Assembly (NCBI RefSeq): GCF_003071345.1
Contig: NZ_QCYK01000003.1
Coordinates: 930,001-994,000 of the forward strand
Length of the DNA: 64,000 nt
Source: Chitinophaga parva
GTDB lineage: Bacteria > Bacteroidota > Bacteroidia > Chitinophagales > Chitinophagaceae
Reading direction: 5' to 3'
Shown: positions 32,730 through 41,189 of the stretch, in pieces
Position numbering within the stretch: the first letter of the stretch is position 1
Layout of the letters: every line of letters begins with the position of its first letter
Program-made: the position numbers and the translations under genes
The notes under the pieces: model-generated
Seen by the model: only the letters and a program-made list of their open reading frames with translations
Database searches by the model: none
Told to the model about the DNA's origin: nothing

Positions 32730-34652
32730 CTATTTAAAGGGCAATAGGCTCGGCGCGCGCAGTGCGGAGATGTCAAACCGCAGGTCCACTACCGTGGTAA
32801 CCTCTACAAAGAAATGCGGCACGCCCGGCGGCGCACTGGGGTAGTAATTACCCGAGAAGGAAAGCGTGTTCAAAGAAAGATTTTCATTACGGACCGTGCA
32901 GGTAAGCCCCAGCCGGCTTTGCAGGTGGCTGGTAAACAAAGGATCTCTTTTATCATCCAGCTGCGACACCTGCAGGATGGTGGAAAGATTGAACTTGAAG
33001 CCATACAGCTTGAACGGTGTATACCACACCGTTTCAGACTTGAAGTTGAGGCGCTGGTAGCCATTCAGCGTGGTGCGCTTGTAACCAAAGATGCCGTTAT
33101 CGTTATTGATGTTGAGCGGTTTGTAAAAGTATGGGTCCGGGCAGGTCAGGTAGTCGGCGGAGATGAACTGGCGGAAGCGGCTGCCCCGGTACGTGAAGAG
33201 GCGGCTGTAAAAGTCCATGCGGGCATGGATCACCGCGTCTTCAGAGGTGTTGCGGCCCCAGAAACTGCCAATGCCGAAAGAAGGATTGAAGAGGTCCTGG
33301 TGTTTGTTCACCCAGAAGCGGTTGCCTTCAATGGCCGTGTAGAGGCGGCGGCGCTCTATCCACGTTTCCCAGCCGGTGGTGCCTTTGACCTGGTAACCGG
33401 CGGGAATATCCTCCGTGCGGCCAAAGCCAAAGAAGTGGTGGGTTTTGAAGAAGTTCTGCTTAAATACCGAGACCTGCGCCAGGTAATAACGCCGGTTGTT
33501 GTACACGGGGTCGTCTTTAAAAGCAGGCTGCTGGGGCGTTTCCAGGAAGAAGAGGTTGTAATGCCGCAGCAGGATGGCCACGCTGGGCCGGCGGGTTTCT
33601 GTACCATTGTCGCTGAACTGCTGGCGGAAGTTGTAACCTATCCAGCCATCCAGCGTATTGTATTCATATTTGCGGAAAAGACTGTCTGCATAGCCCCATT
33701 TGTTGATGGAGTGATTAAGGCTGAAAGTAAGACCACCGGCCACCCGTGCCGTGGGGCGGTACAAGGGGCGGTTCAGGCTTACATAATAAGATCCCTCGTA
33801 CACGTTGGTGTCCAGCGGCATGTAGGTATTGAGCATACTGTAGCCAATGGACCCGTCTATAAAAGTGCCCAGTATATTGTACTTGGTATACCGCACCAGG
33901 GAGCCAAACTGCGGATGGTAGCTGCTTTTCCACAAACCGCCTACATCCAGCCCCTGGCCCGCCCCCAGCAGGTCATTGTTCGTCACCACCGTGGATGCGG
34001 CCTGGGGGGAAAGCTCTTTGAGGTTGATGCTGTACTCAAATACATCTTTGGTCACCACCATCACATCGGCAGAATCTGCGTTGCTGGTGGCATTCACTAC
34101 ATAGATACGTGCATCCTGGATGAACGGGCGGGAACGCAGGTAACGTTCATTGTCTGCCAGCTCAAAGGGATTGATGGTATCGCCCGGCTTAAAGAAAAGC
34201 ATTTGCCGCAACACCCATTCCTTCGATTCAAAGTGCAGCTGGTTGGCATAATCCACCAGTTTCATGGAGGTTTGGAAAGTGGTATCGTTAATGTTACGCG
34301 GGCCAAACACTTTCACCTTACGGAAAAACACCCGGCGGATGGTGCGGCCGGATAAGGCTTTGAACAACTGTTCACTTTTTATCAGGCTGCTATCTTCCAG
34401 CGGATCCGGTGCATTGGCGTGGGTAATGCTGGTCAGCACGGAGTCGCGGTAATGCTTTAGGCGCATGGAGTCTTTATACGCCATGAGCTTATGGAGGAAG
34501 CCCGTTTTCCTGGGAGGATTGGAAGGCACGGTGTCCTCAAAAGCAGCTGGCATGAAACACCCGCCACCATAACCCGCCCTGGCGGGCTGGGAAAAGTGTA
34601 ACAGGAAGTAGGTACCAAGGAGGGTCAATAATATTTTTAGTAACCGGATCAA
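32730..34652 (-). CDS. Omp85-like outer-membrane protein with POTRA-like domain
   Basis: 640 residues with a signal peptide (IRLLKILLTLLGTYFLLHFS, about 2-27). Initiation is probably at TTG (34652), since an in-frame stop lies two codons upstream. Residues about 95-190 look like a POTRA domain (FRKVKVFGPRN, KPGDTINPFELADNERYLRS, ARIYVVNATSNADSADVMVV), followed by a barrel with LLGAGQGLDVGGLWKSS, FGRTEDIPAGYQVKGTTGWE and many alternating aromatic strands. It is related to the BamA/TamA superfamily but shorter and with a single POTRA-like unit; a patatin-less or ShlB-like variant is also possible. Role unknown. Confidence 0.72.
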   Translation of the reverse strand: MIRLLKILLTLLGTYFLLHFSQPARAGYGGGCFMPAAFEDTVPSNPPRKTGFLHKLMAYKDSMRLKHYRDSVLTSITHANAPDPLEDSSLIKSEQLFKALSGRTIRRVFFRKVKVFGPRNINDTTFQTSMKLVDYANQLHFESKEWVLRQMLFFKPGDTINPFELADNERYLRSRPFIQDARIYVVNATSNADSADVMVVTKDVFEYSINLKELSPQAASTVVTNNDLLGAGQGLDVGGLWKSSYHPQFGSLVRYTKYNILGTFIDGSIGYSMLNTYMPLDTNVYEGSYYVSLNRPLYRPTARVAGGLTFSLNHSINKWGYADSLFRKYEYNTLDGWIGYNFRQQFSDNGTETRRPSVAILLRHYNLFFLETPQQPAFKDDPVYNNRRYYLAQVSVFKQNFFKTHHFFGFGRTEDIPAGYQVKGTTGWETWIERRRLYTAIEGNRFWVNKHQDLFNPSFGIGSFWGRNTSEDAVIHARMDFYSRLFTYRGSRFRQFISADYLTCPDPYFYKPLNINNDNGIFGYKRTTLNGYQRLNFKSETVWYTPFKLYGFKFNLSTILQVSQLDDKRDPLFTSHLQSRLGLTCTVRNENLSLNTLSFSGNYYPSAPPGVPHFFVEVTTVVDLRFDISALRAPSLLPFK

Positions 34653-34981
34653 GCCTTATTGAAAACAAATTTTAATCAACATAAATCAATTTCAAACCGC
34701 ACAAACGGGTCACATCTTAAACGTTTCAAATATTGCTGCCGGTATATCCTGGGCAAAGCATTGTTTCCAAATATAGGTGTTTCGACCTCTAAAATGATCA
34801 GTCCGGGTTAAATCTGCTACCACAGTAGAGAAAAACAATGGGCGCAACGACCACGCTGCGCCCATGGTTGTAAAGGCCCGGCCTTTTATACGGGCCAAAG
34901 TAACGAAGCTTCCCGCGTATTCCGGAGTCGTTTGCCGTTGGGCGACAAAATTTTCAACCGTAAATACATCATATACCGGTG
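34653..34981. other. Intergenic region with two tandem hairpins
   Basis: These 329 bases contain no gene. Hairpin 1 (34836-34870): TGGGCGCA/TGCGCCCA with flanking pairs and an A-run (T-run on the minus strand). Hairpin 2 (34875-34896): GGCCCG/CGGGCC. Both lie downstream of the minus-strand DUF1328 gene and probably terminate it. Confidence 0.6.
34836..34870 (-). terminator. Terminator hairpin, minus strand
   Basis: An 8-bp perfect core with three further partial pairs, followed on the minus strand by TTGTTTTT. It is downstream of the DUF1328 gene at 34982-35143. Confidence 0.65.
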
Positions 34982-35143
34982 CTATCTTTTCAATAAGCCT
35001 GAGATGAGGGAGATCAGGAAGAGTACCACGAAAATAAAGAAGAGAACACGTGCAATGCTTACGGCGCCGGCAGCAATGCCACCAAAACCAAAGATAGCGG
35101 CAATGATGGCGATGATAAAGAATATCAGTGCATAACGTAACAT
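34982..35143 (-). CDS. DUF1328/UPF0391 small membrane protein
   Basis: 53 residues: [20 protein letters not shown], then [20 protein letters not shown] and [13 protein letters not shown]. The two hydrophobic helices separated by a GGIAAGA turn are diagnostic of the DUF1328 (YtjA) family, widespread in bacteria. Such proteins are often stress- or stationary-phase-induced, but the function is unknown. Inner membrane. It is followed by tandem hairpins. Confidence 0.88.
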   Translation of the reverse strand: MLRYALIFFIIAIIAAIFGFGGIAAGAVSIARVLFFIFVVLFLISLISGLLKR

Positions 35144-35348
35144 GGTGAGATAGTTTAATGGTTATAGATACTACCGGAAAATCAATTATCAAGCCATCCG
35201 GCCTGCAGGGCTGCATTGTGCCTCCAGGGCCATGAATGGCAGGTTTGCGCCCGTCATTCTGTAGAACAGCTTCCCCGGATAAGCCGGCCGCCCCGGTAGC
35301 AAAAACTAGCAGGATTTTGGTTGTGTTTACCGGAAAAACCCATTGCTC

Positions 35349-36050
35349 ATGTCACAAACGTCTACTACGCAGCCGCTCCGCCCCCGGGGCAATGCCTGGG
35401 CTGAAGAAAGCGCCATCCAGAACGTGCCGCAGCAGGAACGGATCTTCTCCGCCGCTGCAGGCGCCGTATTGCTGCTCACCGGCATCCGCCACCCGTTAAA
35501 GCACCTGGTCTCCCTGGGCCTGGGCGGCTACCTGCTGTACCGGGGCGCTTCGGGCAATTGTCCGCTGACCCGCTTTTTCAAACGCAGTGCTCCGGAACAA
35601 CATACCCGCGCGGTGAACATCCGCACCAGCATCGTGGTCAATAGGCACCGTGCAGAGGTATATGCATTCTGGCGCCGCCTGGAAAACCTGCCCCGCTTCA
35701 TGCGCCACCTCACGGATGTGCAAAGCATTACCGATACCCATTCCGTTTGGCAGATCCATGTGCCGGGATTTGAAATAGTATGGGAAGCAGAGATCGTGAG
35801 GGAACTGCCCAATGAGCTGCTGTCCTGGCGCTCCCTCCCCGATTCCATGATCGTTACCGCCGGCAAGGTGGAGTTCCTGGACGCGCCCAATGGTGGTACA
35901 GAACTGCGCATCATGATCACCTATCGCCCCCCTGCCGGCGACGTAGGCCGCGCCGTAGCTACGATGCTCACCCCAGCCTTCCGCCACATGGTGCAGCGGG
36001 ACATCCGCCAGTTTAAAGACCTGGTGGAATCAGTGAGGGAGACGGTGTAG
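35349..36050 (+). CDS. SRPBCC-family protein with YgaP-like membrane segment
   Basis: 233 residues from the ATG at 35349. The N-terminal part (about 33-65; IFSAAAGAVLLLTGIRHP, GLGGYLLYRGASG) is a hydrophobic hairpin like the DUF2892 membrane domain of YgaP. The rest (about 92-225) is an SRPBCC/polyketide-cyclase-like domain (RTSIVVNRHRAEVYAFWRRL, MRHLTDVQSITD, WEAEIVRELPNELLSWRSLP) that usually binds a hydrophobic ligand in a deep pocket. Ligand unknown. It lies opposite the DUF1328 gene across 205 nt. Confidence 0.78.
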   Translation: MSQTSTTQPLRPRGNAWAEESAIQNVPQQERIFSAAAGAVLLLTGIRHPLKHLVSLGLGGYLLYRGASGNCPLTRFFKRSAPEQHTRAVNIRTSIVVNRHRAEVYAFWRRLENLPRFMRHLTDVQSITDTHSVWQIHVPGFEIVWEAEIVRELPNELLSWRSLPDSMIVTAGKVEFLDAPNGGTELRIMITYRPPAGDVGRAVATMLTPAFRHMVQRDIRQFKDLVESVRETV

Positions 36051-36063
36051 GGGATGTAGCGGT

Positions 36064-36120
36064 GTTAGGTGCTAAGTCTTGGGGCTTAGTCCTAGGTCCT
36101 GGGTCTTAAGTCTCAGGGTC
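36064..36120. repeat. Heptad repeat array, family B (left edge)
   Basis: GTTAGGT, GCTAAGT, CTTGGGG, then CCTAGGT, CCTGGGT, CTTAAGT, CTCAGGG (36064-36118), with one six-base unit breaking phase at 36085. It starts 13 nt after the SRPBCC stop codon. Its inverted partner is at 36236. Confidence 0.9.
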
Positions 36121-36166
36121 AAGCCTTGGGTGCCAGGTGGCGAAATAACATGCGAGGCGGGTGAAA

Positions 36167-36199
36167 TTGGTGCACCCGCTTCGCATTTTTATATCTTTG
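36167..36199 (+). promoter_or_regulatory. Bacteroidota promoter for thioesterase gene
   Basis: TTG at 36167-36169, 22 nt spacer, TATCTTTG at 36192-36199 matching TAnnTTTG. The expected start of transcription is near 36206, about 50 nt before the ATG at 36258. Confidence 0.6.
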
Positions 36200-36235
36200 C
36201 TTGAACCGGGGCGATACATCACCATCGCATTGCCC

Positions 36236-36253
36236 ATACCTAAGACTAAAGAC
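36236..36253. repeat. Heptad repeat, family B (right edge, inverted)
   Basis: ACCTAAG and the near-unit ACTAAAG, the reverse complement of CTTAGGT/CTTTAGT. It ends 4 nt before the thioesterase start codon and lies downstream of its promoter, so it would be in the 5' leader RNA. Confidence 0.75.
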
Positions 36254-36257
36254 CACT

Positions 36258-36728
36258 ATGAACAACTCCATTACCCTCCGCTTTCTTGCGGAGCCTTCAG
36301 ATGTAAACTTTGGCGGTAAAGTGCACGGCGGTGCCGTGATGAAATGGATAGACCAGGCGGGATACGCCTGCGCGGTGAACTGGTGCGGTGAATACGCGGT
36401 GACCGTGTACGTGGGTGGCATCCGGTTCTTTAAGCCCATCGCCATCGGCGACCTGGTAGAGATCACGGCCACGATCATTTATACGGGTAGCAGCAGTATG
36501 CACATTGCCATCAATGTGGCGGCCGGCAACCCGCGGCAAAGAGAGATGGTGAAGACCACCCACTGTATCATTGTATTTGCAGCGGTAGATGAAAATGGTA
36601 AAACGGTGCAGGTGCCTGCCTGGAAACCTACCACAGCGGCGGAGATCAGCATGCAGGAGTATGCACGCCGCCTGATGGACCTGCGCAAAAATATAGAGGA
36701 AGAAATGAGACCTTACCTGATGGAATGA
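36258..36728 (+). CDS. Hotdog-fold acyl-CoA thioesterase (YciA-like)
   Basis: 156 residues from the ATG at 36258. The hotdog motif VNFGGKVHGGAVMKWIDQAG (about 15-34) holds the catalytic-loop Gly/His and the Asp of the helix; RFFKPIAIGDLVEITATIIY follows in the central strand, then HCIIVFAAVDENGKTVQVP. It hydrolyses acyl-CoA thioesters in the cytoplasm; chain-length preference cannot be told. The start is supported by a TAnnTTTG promoter 60 nt upstream. Confidence 0.88.
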   Translation: MNNSITLRFLAEPSDVNFGGKVHGGAVMKWIDQAGYACAVNWCGEYAVTVYVGGIRFFKPIAIGDLVEITATIIYTGSSSMHIAINVAAGNPRQREMVKTTHCIIVFAAVDENGKTVQVPAWKPTTAAEISMQEYARRLMDLRKNIEEEMRPYLME

Positions 36729-36770
36729 GGCCTGTTATTATGGCGTAAATGCACGGAGGGAAACCGGGTG

Positions 36771-38558
36771 CTAGTGGATGAACTGCATTTCACTGAGCGT
36801 TTTATAAAGCCCATCTTCCTGGGCCACCAGCCACGCATGGCTGCCCTGCTCCACTACCCTGCCCTTGTCCAGCACCACGATGTGATCTGCCTGGCGAATG
36901 GTGGCCAGCCGGTGAGCTATTACAATGGCGGTGCGGCCCTGCATCAGCTTGTCCAATGCATCCTGCACCAGTTGTTCAGAAGCCGCATCCAGCGCACTGG
37001 TAGCCTCATCCAGGATAAGGATGCGGGGATCTTTAAGCACCGCGCGGGCAATGGCAATGCGCTGGCGCTGGCCGCCGCTGAGCTGCACGCCCCGTTCTCC
37101 TACAATAGTATCCAGCCCGTCGGGGAAACGCTGGATAAATTCCCATGCATTGGCCTGGTTTGCGGCCCACATGATATCTGCTTCCGTGGCCTGGGGATCG
37201 CCATAGGCAATGTTTTCACGGATACTGCCGCCAAACAGGAATACATCCTGCGGCACCACTGCAATCTGGCCGCGCAGGGCAGATAAAGGGATATCCGCCG
37301 CATCCAGGTCATCAAACCGGATATTCCCACTAACGGGATCGTATAAACGAAGTAATAAAGATACCAGGGTACTTTTGCCCGCGCCGCTGGGGCCCACCAG
37401 GGCAATGCGCTGGTCCGCCTCCACGCGGAACGATACCTGGTCCAGTACCGGTACGTCCGGGCGGCTGGGATAATGAAAGGACACATGGTTGAAAGCAACG
37501 CCTCCCTTGAGCTGGTAAGCGGGCGGGATTGTTTTTTGATCTGCGATGGCTTCTGTAGGTACATCCAGGATGTCCAGTAAATGTTCTGTAGCGCCCATGC
37601 TTTTTTGCAGTGTAGCATAAACGTCCGCCAGGCCTGCTATAGCGCCGCCTATGAAACCGGAATAGATCACGAAGGAAAAGAGCGGCCCCGTTTGCAGGCG
37701 GTGGGCGGCAATGAGCAGCGCCCCTTTCCAGATCACCGCTACCATGGCCCCAAATATTCCCAGGATAAAGAAGGAAGAGAACATGCCACGGAAACGCCCC
37801 ACGCGCATACCCGTGCGGGCGGCAGCCTGTGTTTTATCGTGATAGCGCCTTACCTCAAAAGCTTCGTTGGTAAAGGCTTTTACATTGAGAATGCCTTGCA
37901 GTGTTTCTTCCACAATCGTATTGGCTTCTGATACCTGTGTTTGCACCAGCTTTGCATTGCCCCTTATAAATTTACCGAAAACCAGCGCCAGCACAGAGAT
38001 CACGGGTACAATGGACAACATGAAAAAAGTAAGTTGTGTGGAAATATGGAACAGCAGCACCAGCCCGCCGGCCACGATCACCACCTGGCGCACCAGTTCA
38101 GCAATGGTGGTGGTAAACGTTTCCTGCAGCAGGGAAATATCGGAGGAAATGCGGCTGGTCAACTCTCCCACCCGGCGGTTAGCGAAGAAAGCCATGGGCA
38201 GTCTTACCAGGTGATGGTACACGTGCTCGCGCAATGCGGCCAGTGTCTTTTCGGTGACAGCTACAAAGAGCACCGTACGCAGGAAGGAGAAGGCAGCCTG
38301 TGCCACCAGCAGCAGGATAAGGGTGAGGCCTATGGCAGTGATCTGCTGCATGATCCCGGTTTTGTCGCTGGCCACCTGCACCAGCTGGCCCAGGTATTTT
38401 GGAAAGAAAAGGCTGGCGCTGCTGGCCAGCAATAAACAAAGCATACCGGCAAAGAACTGCGGCCAGTAAGGTTTTACATAACGGTACAGCCGGAATGTTT
38501 TACGAAGGGCAGCCAGGCTGAAGCCTGGCCGGGCATGGGGAGTTTCGGAGGTTTGCAT
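36771..38558 (-). CDS. ABC transporter, fused permease/ATPase (lipid/drug exporter type)
   Basis: 595 residues from the ATG at 38558; an upstream Met at 38603 is unlikely, since it would add 15 non-conserved residues. Six transmembrane helices lie in the first 320 residues (FFAGMLCLLLASSASLFF, LTLILLLVAQAAFSF and others). Then the ATPase: Walker A GPSGAGKST (about 390), Q-loop VVPQDVFLF, signature LSGGQRQRIAIARA (about 495), Walker B ILILDEATSALD and H-loop VIAHRLAT. It is a half-transporter of the MsbA/LmrA kind and works as a homodimer. Substrate unknown; lipid or drug export is typical. Family A repeats lie upstream of the start. Confidence 0.9.
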   Translation of the reverse strand: MQTSETPHARPGFSLAALRKTFRLYRYVKPYWPQFFAGMLCLLLASSASLFFPKYLGQLVQVASDKTGIMQQITAIGLTLILLLVAQAAFSFLRTVLFVAVTEKTLAALREHVYHHLVRLPMAFFANRRVGELTSRISSDISLLQETFTTTIAELVRQVVIVAGGLVLLFHISTQLTFFMLSIVPVISVLALVFGKFIRGNAKLVQTQVSEANTIVEETLQGILNVKAFTNEAFEVRRYHDKTQAAARTGMRVGRFRGMFSSFFILGIFGAMVAVIWKGALLIAAHRLQTGPLFSFVIYSGFIGGAIAGLADVYATLQKSMGATEHLLDILDVPTEAIADQKTIPPAYQLKGGVAFNHVSFHYPSRPDVPVLDQVSFRVEADQRIALVGPSGAGKSTLVSLLLRLYDPVSGNIRFDDLDAADIPLSALRGQIAVVPQDVFLFGGSIRENIAYGDPQATEADIMWAANQANAWEFIQRFPDGLDTIVGERGVQLSGGQRQRIAIARAVLKDPRILILDEATSALDAASEQLVQDALDKLMQGRTAIVIAHRLATIRQADHIVVLDKGRVVEQGSHAWLVAQEDGLYKTLSEMQFIH

Positions 38559-38608
38559 GAAGAGGTAGACGAACGAGGCGCAGGGAAATTGTATGGGAAT
38601 CATTCAAT

Positions 38609-38622
38609 GTACAACGTACCTG
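38609..38622. repeat. Heptad repeat, family A (left edge, degenerate)
   Basis: GTACAAC followed by GTACCTG and then TTTCCC, as next to the array at 12338-12386. It lies about 50 nt from the ABC-transporter start codon at 38558. Its inverted partner is at 38726. Confidence 0.7.
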
Positions 38623-38690
38623 TTTCCCTTGTACCGGTAAATAGCAGGGCCTTTATAAAAAGACCTGCAAGCCCATTTTATATGCAAGTA

Positions 38691-38716
38691 AAAAGGCGCA
38701 CCTTCCCGGTACGCCC
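38691..38716 (-). terminator. Terminator of the small lipoprotein gene
   Basis: GGCGCACC (38695-38702) with GGTACGCC (38709-38716), 7 of 8 pairs, is followed on the minus strand by TTTTTAC. It is downstream of the stop at 38747. Confidence 0.6.
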
Positions 38717-38725
38717 CTGTAATTC

Positions 38726-38747
38726 GCTGTATGTTGTATGGTACAAC
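38726..38747. repeat. Heptad repeat, family A (right edge, degenerate)
   Basis: GCTGTAT, GTTGTAT, GGTACAA: degenerate GTTGTAC units abutting the stop codon of the lipoprotein gene. Confidence 0.6.
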
Positions 38748-39019
38748 TACTTCCGCATGGTCCTGTTCTTAGATGTGTCCTGCTGGCCGGTGCCATAGCG
38801 GGAAGAATCTTCGCCGGGATTGATGGCGCCGGGAGGTATTTCTGCACCAGGGGCGGTATCGCGGCCAAAGGAAGATGTGTCGGGGGCCAGGGCCTCTTTA
38901 TCTGCCTGGTTAAGGGAGTCCTGGGTGGAAGAGCGCCCGCCGTTGCCACAGGCACTGAAGGCCGCGCCGCCCAGTAATAAAGCCAATGCTGCTGTGCTCA
39001 GGTAACTTGCTTTTCTCAT
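38747..39019 (-). CDS. Small Ser/Asp-rich lipoprotein
   Basis: 90 residues from the ATG at 39019 (MRKASYLSTAALALLLGGAA): lipobox FSAC, then a mature part rich in Gly, Ser, Asp and Pro (CGNGGRSSTQDSLNQADKEA). The mature segment is polar and probably disordered. A longer upstream frame to 39187 has no coding character. Function unknown. It resembles the lipoprotein at 39260 in size and composition. Confidence 0.6.
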   Translation of the reverse strand: MRKASYLSTAALALLLGGAAFSACGNGGRSSTQDSLNQADKEALAPDTSSFGRDTAPGAEIPPGAINPGEDSSRYGTGQQDTSKNRTMRK

Positions 39020-39190
39020 GACAAGTGGATTTAATGTAAGTACAAATACGGTTAGAATCCGGGTAGAAACCCGGCTTTTAAAATTGCGTAACAATTGTGC
39101 CAAAGCAAGCGCTTTGGCCGCGCCCGCCGCCGGGAGGTGTGGAATGGGGCGGGCCATATTTTCCCCAAATAGTTGACCCGGGCACACAAT

Positions 39191-39214
39191 AAAAAAGGAG
39201 GGATTGCTCCCCCC
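39191..39214 (-). terminator. Terminator hairpin with GCAA loop
   Basis: On the minus strand GGGGGGA pairs with TCCCTCC (one G-U) around GCAA, then TTTTTT. It lies downstream of the lipoprotein at 39260. Confidence 0.6.
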
Positions 39215-39259
39215 TGTATGAATGATCTGGTTTCCGCAAGAAGTTATATAATGATTTTG

Positions 39260-39514
39260 TTATTTATGACTTGTGTCGCCCATCACAGGGGTGCTGTCCA
39301 TTGCCACAGTCGTATCAGCACCGGTGGTCATGTTCGTGATGCTGTCTGTTGCCAGGCTGGTGGAATCCTTTGCAGTGCTATCACTGCTCTTGGGTGAACC
39401 ACAGGCAAAAAGGAAGAAGCAAATACCACCGGCAAGGCTCAGCACCATACCCATTTTAAACAGACGTAGCTGGAAGGTTCCGAGGGTGCTGATCTCTTGA
39501 GTGTTTGTCTTCAT
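39260..39514 (-). CDS. Small Ser/Thr/Asp-rich lipoprotein
   Basis: 84 residues. MKTNTQEISTLGTFQLRLFK precedes a hydrophobic segment (MGMVLSLAGGICFFLFAC) ending in a lipobox-like FAC. The mature part is a run of Ser, Thr, Asp and Ala (SSDSTAKDSTSLATDSITN). The N-region before the hydrophobic part is unusually long (about 20 residues) for a leader. Probably anchored in a membrane; function unknown. Confidence 0.55.
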   Translation of the reverse strand: MKTNTQEISTLGTFQLRLFKMGMVLSLAGGICFFLFACGSPKSSDSTAKDSTSLATDSITNMTTGADTTVAMDSTPVMGDTSHK

Positions 39515-39912
39515 ATTAGCGAAATTTAATTGGTTAACGTATACGCCCGCTTTGTTTGAAATAATTGTGCCAAGCCACGTGCCACCAGTTGCGTAGTAAT
39601 ACGCTATACTTGCGTTTGCTAGCGTTTGCGTAGTTAAAACGCCGCATCATTAATATTGTTACACAAGCATTTAAGAAAATATAACAGGTGCGCCGGGTTT
39701 CCTTCAAGGCTATAACAAGCCGCTCGTGAAACGGTGTATGGCCGGTGAGCGATTTTTGCCTCCCAGCCGCGCCTTATTGCACCCGGGTGCTGGAAGGCTC
39801 CTGCCGGCATGCTGGTGAATAGCCCCCGGCGGGCTATTTTAGCCGGCTGTTGTAAAGCCCCGTGTTTCCCTACCGGGTCGTATCTTCGTTCTCTAAAAGC
39901 AAAGGAGCTGTT
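39515..39912. other. Intergenic region with a small hairpin
   Basis: These 398 bases hold no gene I can support. AATAGCCC (39819-39826) pairs with GGGCTATT (39832-39839) around 5 nt. A short stretch with repeated GCGTTTG (about 39612-39630) is also present. The sequence TATCTTCG (about 39882) is one mismatch from TAnnTTTG and is a weak promoter candidate for the gene at 39913, which also has GGAG upstream of its ATG. Confidence 0.4.
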
Positions 39913-41130
39913 ATGTCCCGTGGGTACGCCGATATGCCTTTACATTATGGAAGTGTGCCGCCCTGGCTGGCCCAGCGCATGTCCCTGCTGGGTGGGGCCA
40001 TTATTGAATCCATCCTGGCAGATTATGGAAAAGCGGAAGTGATCCGCCGCCTTAGTGATCCTTTTTGGTTCCAGGCCCTGGGTTGCGTGTTGGGCATGGA
40101 CTGGCATTCTTCCGGCATTACCACTTCTGTGATGGGCGCGCTGAAACGCGCCGTGAACCCGCGTTCCAAAGAGCTGGGCATTTATTTCTGCGGGGGCAAG
40201 GGCCGGCACTCCCGGGAAACGCCGAACGAACTACTGGTCGTTGCTGACCGCACCGGCCTGCCGGGCACAGACCTGGTGCGCAGCAGCAAGCTGGCTGCCA
40301 AGGTGGATAACACTGCCATCCAGGATGGCTTTCAATTATACCTTCACTGCTTCATTGTATCGGACCAGGGCGAGTGGTCCGTGGTGCAGCAGGGTATGAA
40401 CGACGCCACTGGTATGGCCCGGCGCTATCACTGGAATTCACAGTCGCTCCAGTCTTATGTAGATGCGCCACATACTTTCATTTATGGCCAGAACCAGGGC
40501 CTCATCCTCAACCTCACCGATAAAGATGCCGGCAATACCCGCCAGGGCGTATTGCAATTATCCAAAGAAAATCCCACGCACCTCATCCAGGAAATAAAGC
40601 ATTTGAAAATGCCCGCACACCATGAGGTGCGGGAAAAAGACGTGGACCTGAAACGGCTGGGAAGCGTGCTGGCGCTGGCGCAGCAGCAACCCGTGGGTGA
40701 TTTTGAATCCCTGCTCCTGCTAGAAGGCGTGGGCCCCCGCACTTTGCAAAGCCTCACGCTGGTGAGTGAGGTGATCCACGGAACGCCCAGCCGTTTCCGC
40801 GACCCCGCGCGGTTTTCCTTTGCCCATGGTGGTAAAGACGGCCATCCTTTCCCGGTGCCGGTGAACGTGTATGACGATACCATCAATGTGCTGAAACAGG
40901 CCCTGCACAAGGCGAAACTGGGCGATGCGGATAAGAAAGGCGCCATTCAGCAACTTTCCACGCTGGCCCGCCGCATTGAAACGGATTTTGTGCCCAATGA
41001 AAATTTCGAGCGGCTGGTAGAAAAGGAAAGACAGGAATCCTGGCAACATGGCGGCCGGACGGTGTTTGGAAAGGAACAACCGCCCGCGAAGAAGGATAGC
41101 GGTAACGGGCAACTCAGCCTGTTTGATTAA
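39913..41130 (+). CDS. DUF763 protein with helix-hairpin-helix
   Basis: 405 residues from the ATG at 39913 (MSRGYADMPLHYGSVPPWLA), preceded by GGAG. The start and the motifs PFWFQALGCVLGMDWHSSGI, YFCGGKGRHSRETPNEL and DDTINVLKQALHKAKLG are those of DUF763 (PF05559), a family common in archaea and scattered in bacteria, with no known enzyme activity. A helix-hairpin-helix-like segment (LLLLEGVGPRTLQSLTLVSE, about 267-286) suggests nucleic-acid binding. It lies 59 nt upstream of the histone-H1-like gene on the same strand. I see no catalytic motif I can name. Confidence 0.85.
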   Translation: MSRGYADMPLHYGSVPPWLAQRMSLLGGAIIESILADYGKAEVIRRLSDPFWFQALGCVLGMDWHSSGITTSVMGALKRAVNPRSKELGIYFCGGKGRHSRETPNELLVVADRTGLPGTDLVRSSKLAAKVDNTAIQDGFQLYLHCFIVSDQGEWSVVQQGMNDATGMARRYHWNSQSLQSYVDAPHTFIYGQNQGLILNLTDKDAGNTRQGVLQLSKENPTHLIQEIKHLKMPAHHEVREKDVDLKRLGSVLALAQQQPVGDFESLLLLEGVGPRTLQSLTLVSEVIHGTPSRFRDPARFSFAHGGKDGHPFPVPVNVYDDTINVLKQALHKAKLGDADKKGAIQQLSTLARRIETDFVPNENFERLVEKERQESWQHGGRTVFGKEQPPAKKDSGNGQLSLFD

Positions 41131-41189
41131 GGCGTCTTGCCCTGCTGGCGCAGTTTTTGGGCCATTTCCATGAACCAAAACGTTTTCTT

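Noticed and set aside
32814..34355. A 513-codon plus-strand frame opposite the Omp85-like gene
   Set aside because: It has no recognisable domain. The minus-strand frame has a signal peptide, POTRA-like and barrel patterns.
39020..39187. N-terminal extension of the lipoprotein gene to 39187
   Set aside because: It would place 56 residues of non-leader sequence before a textbook lipoprotein signal at 39019.
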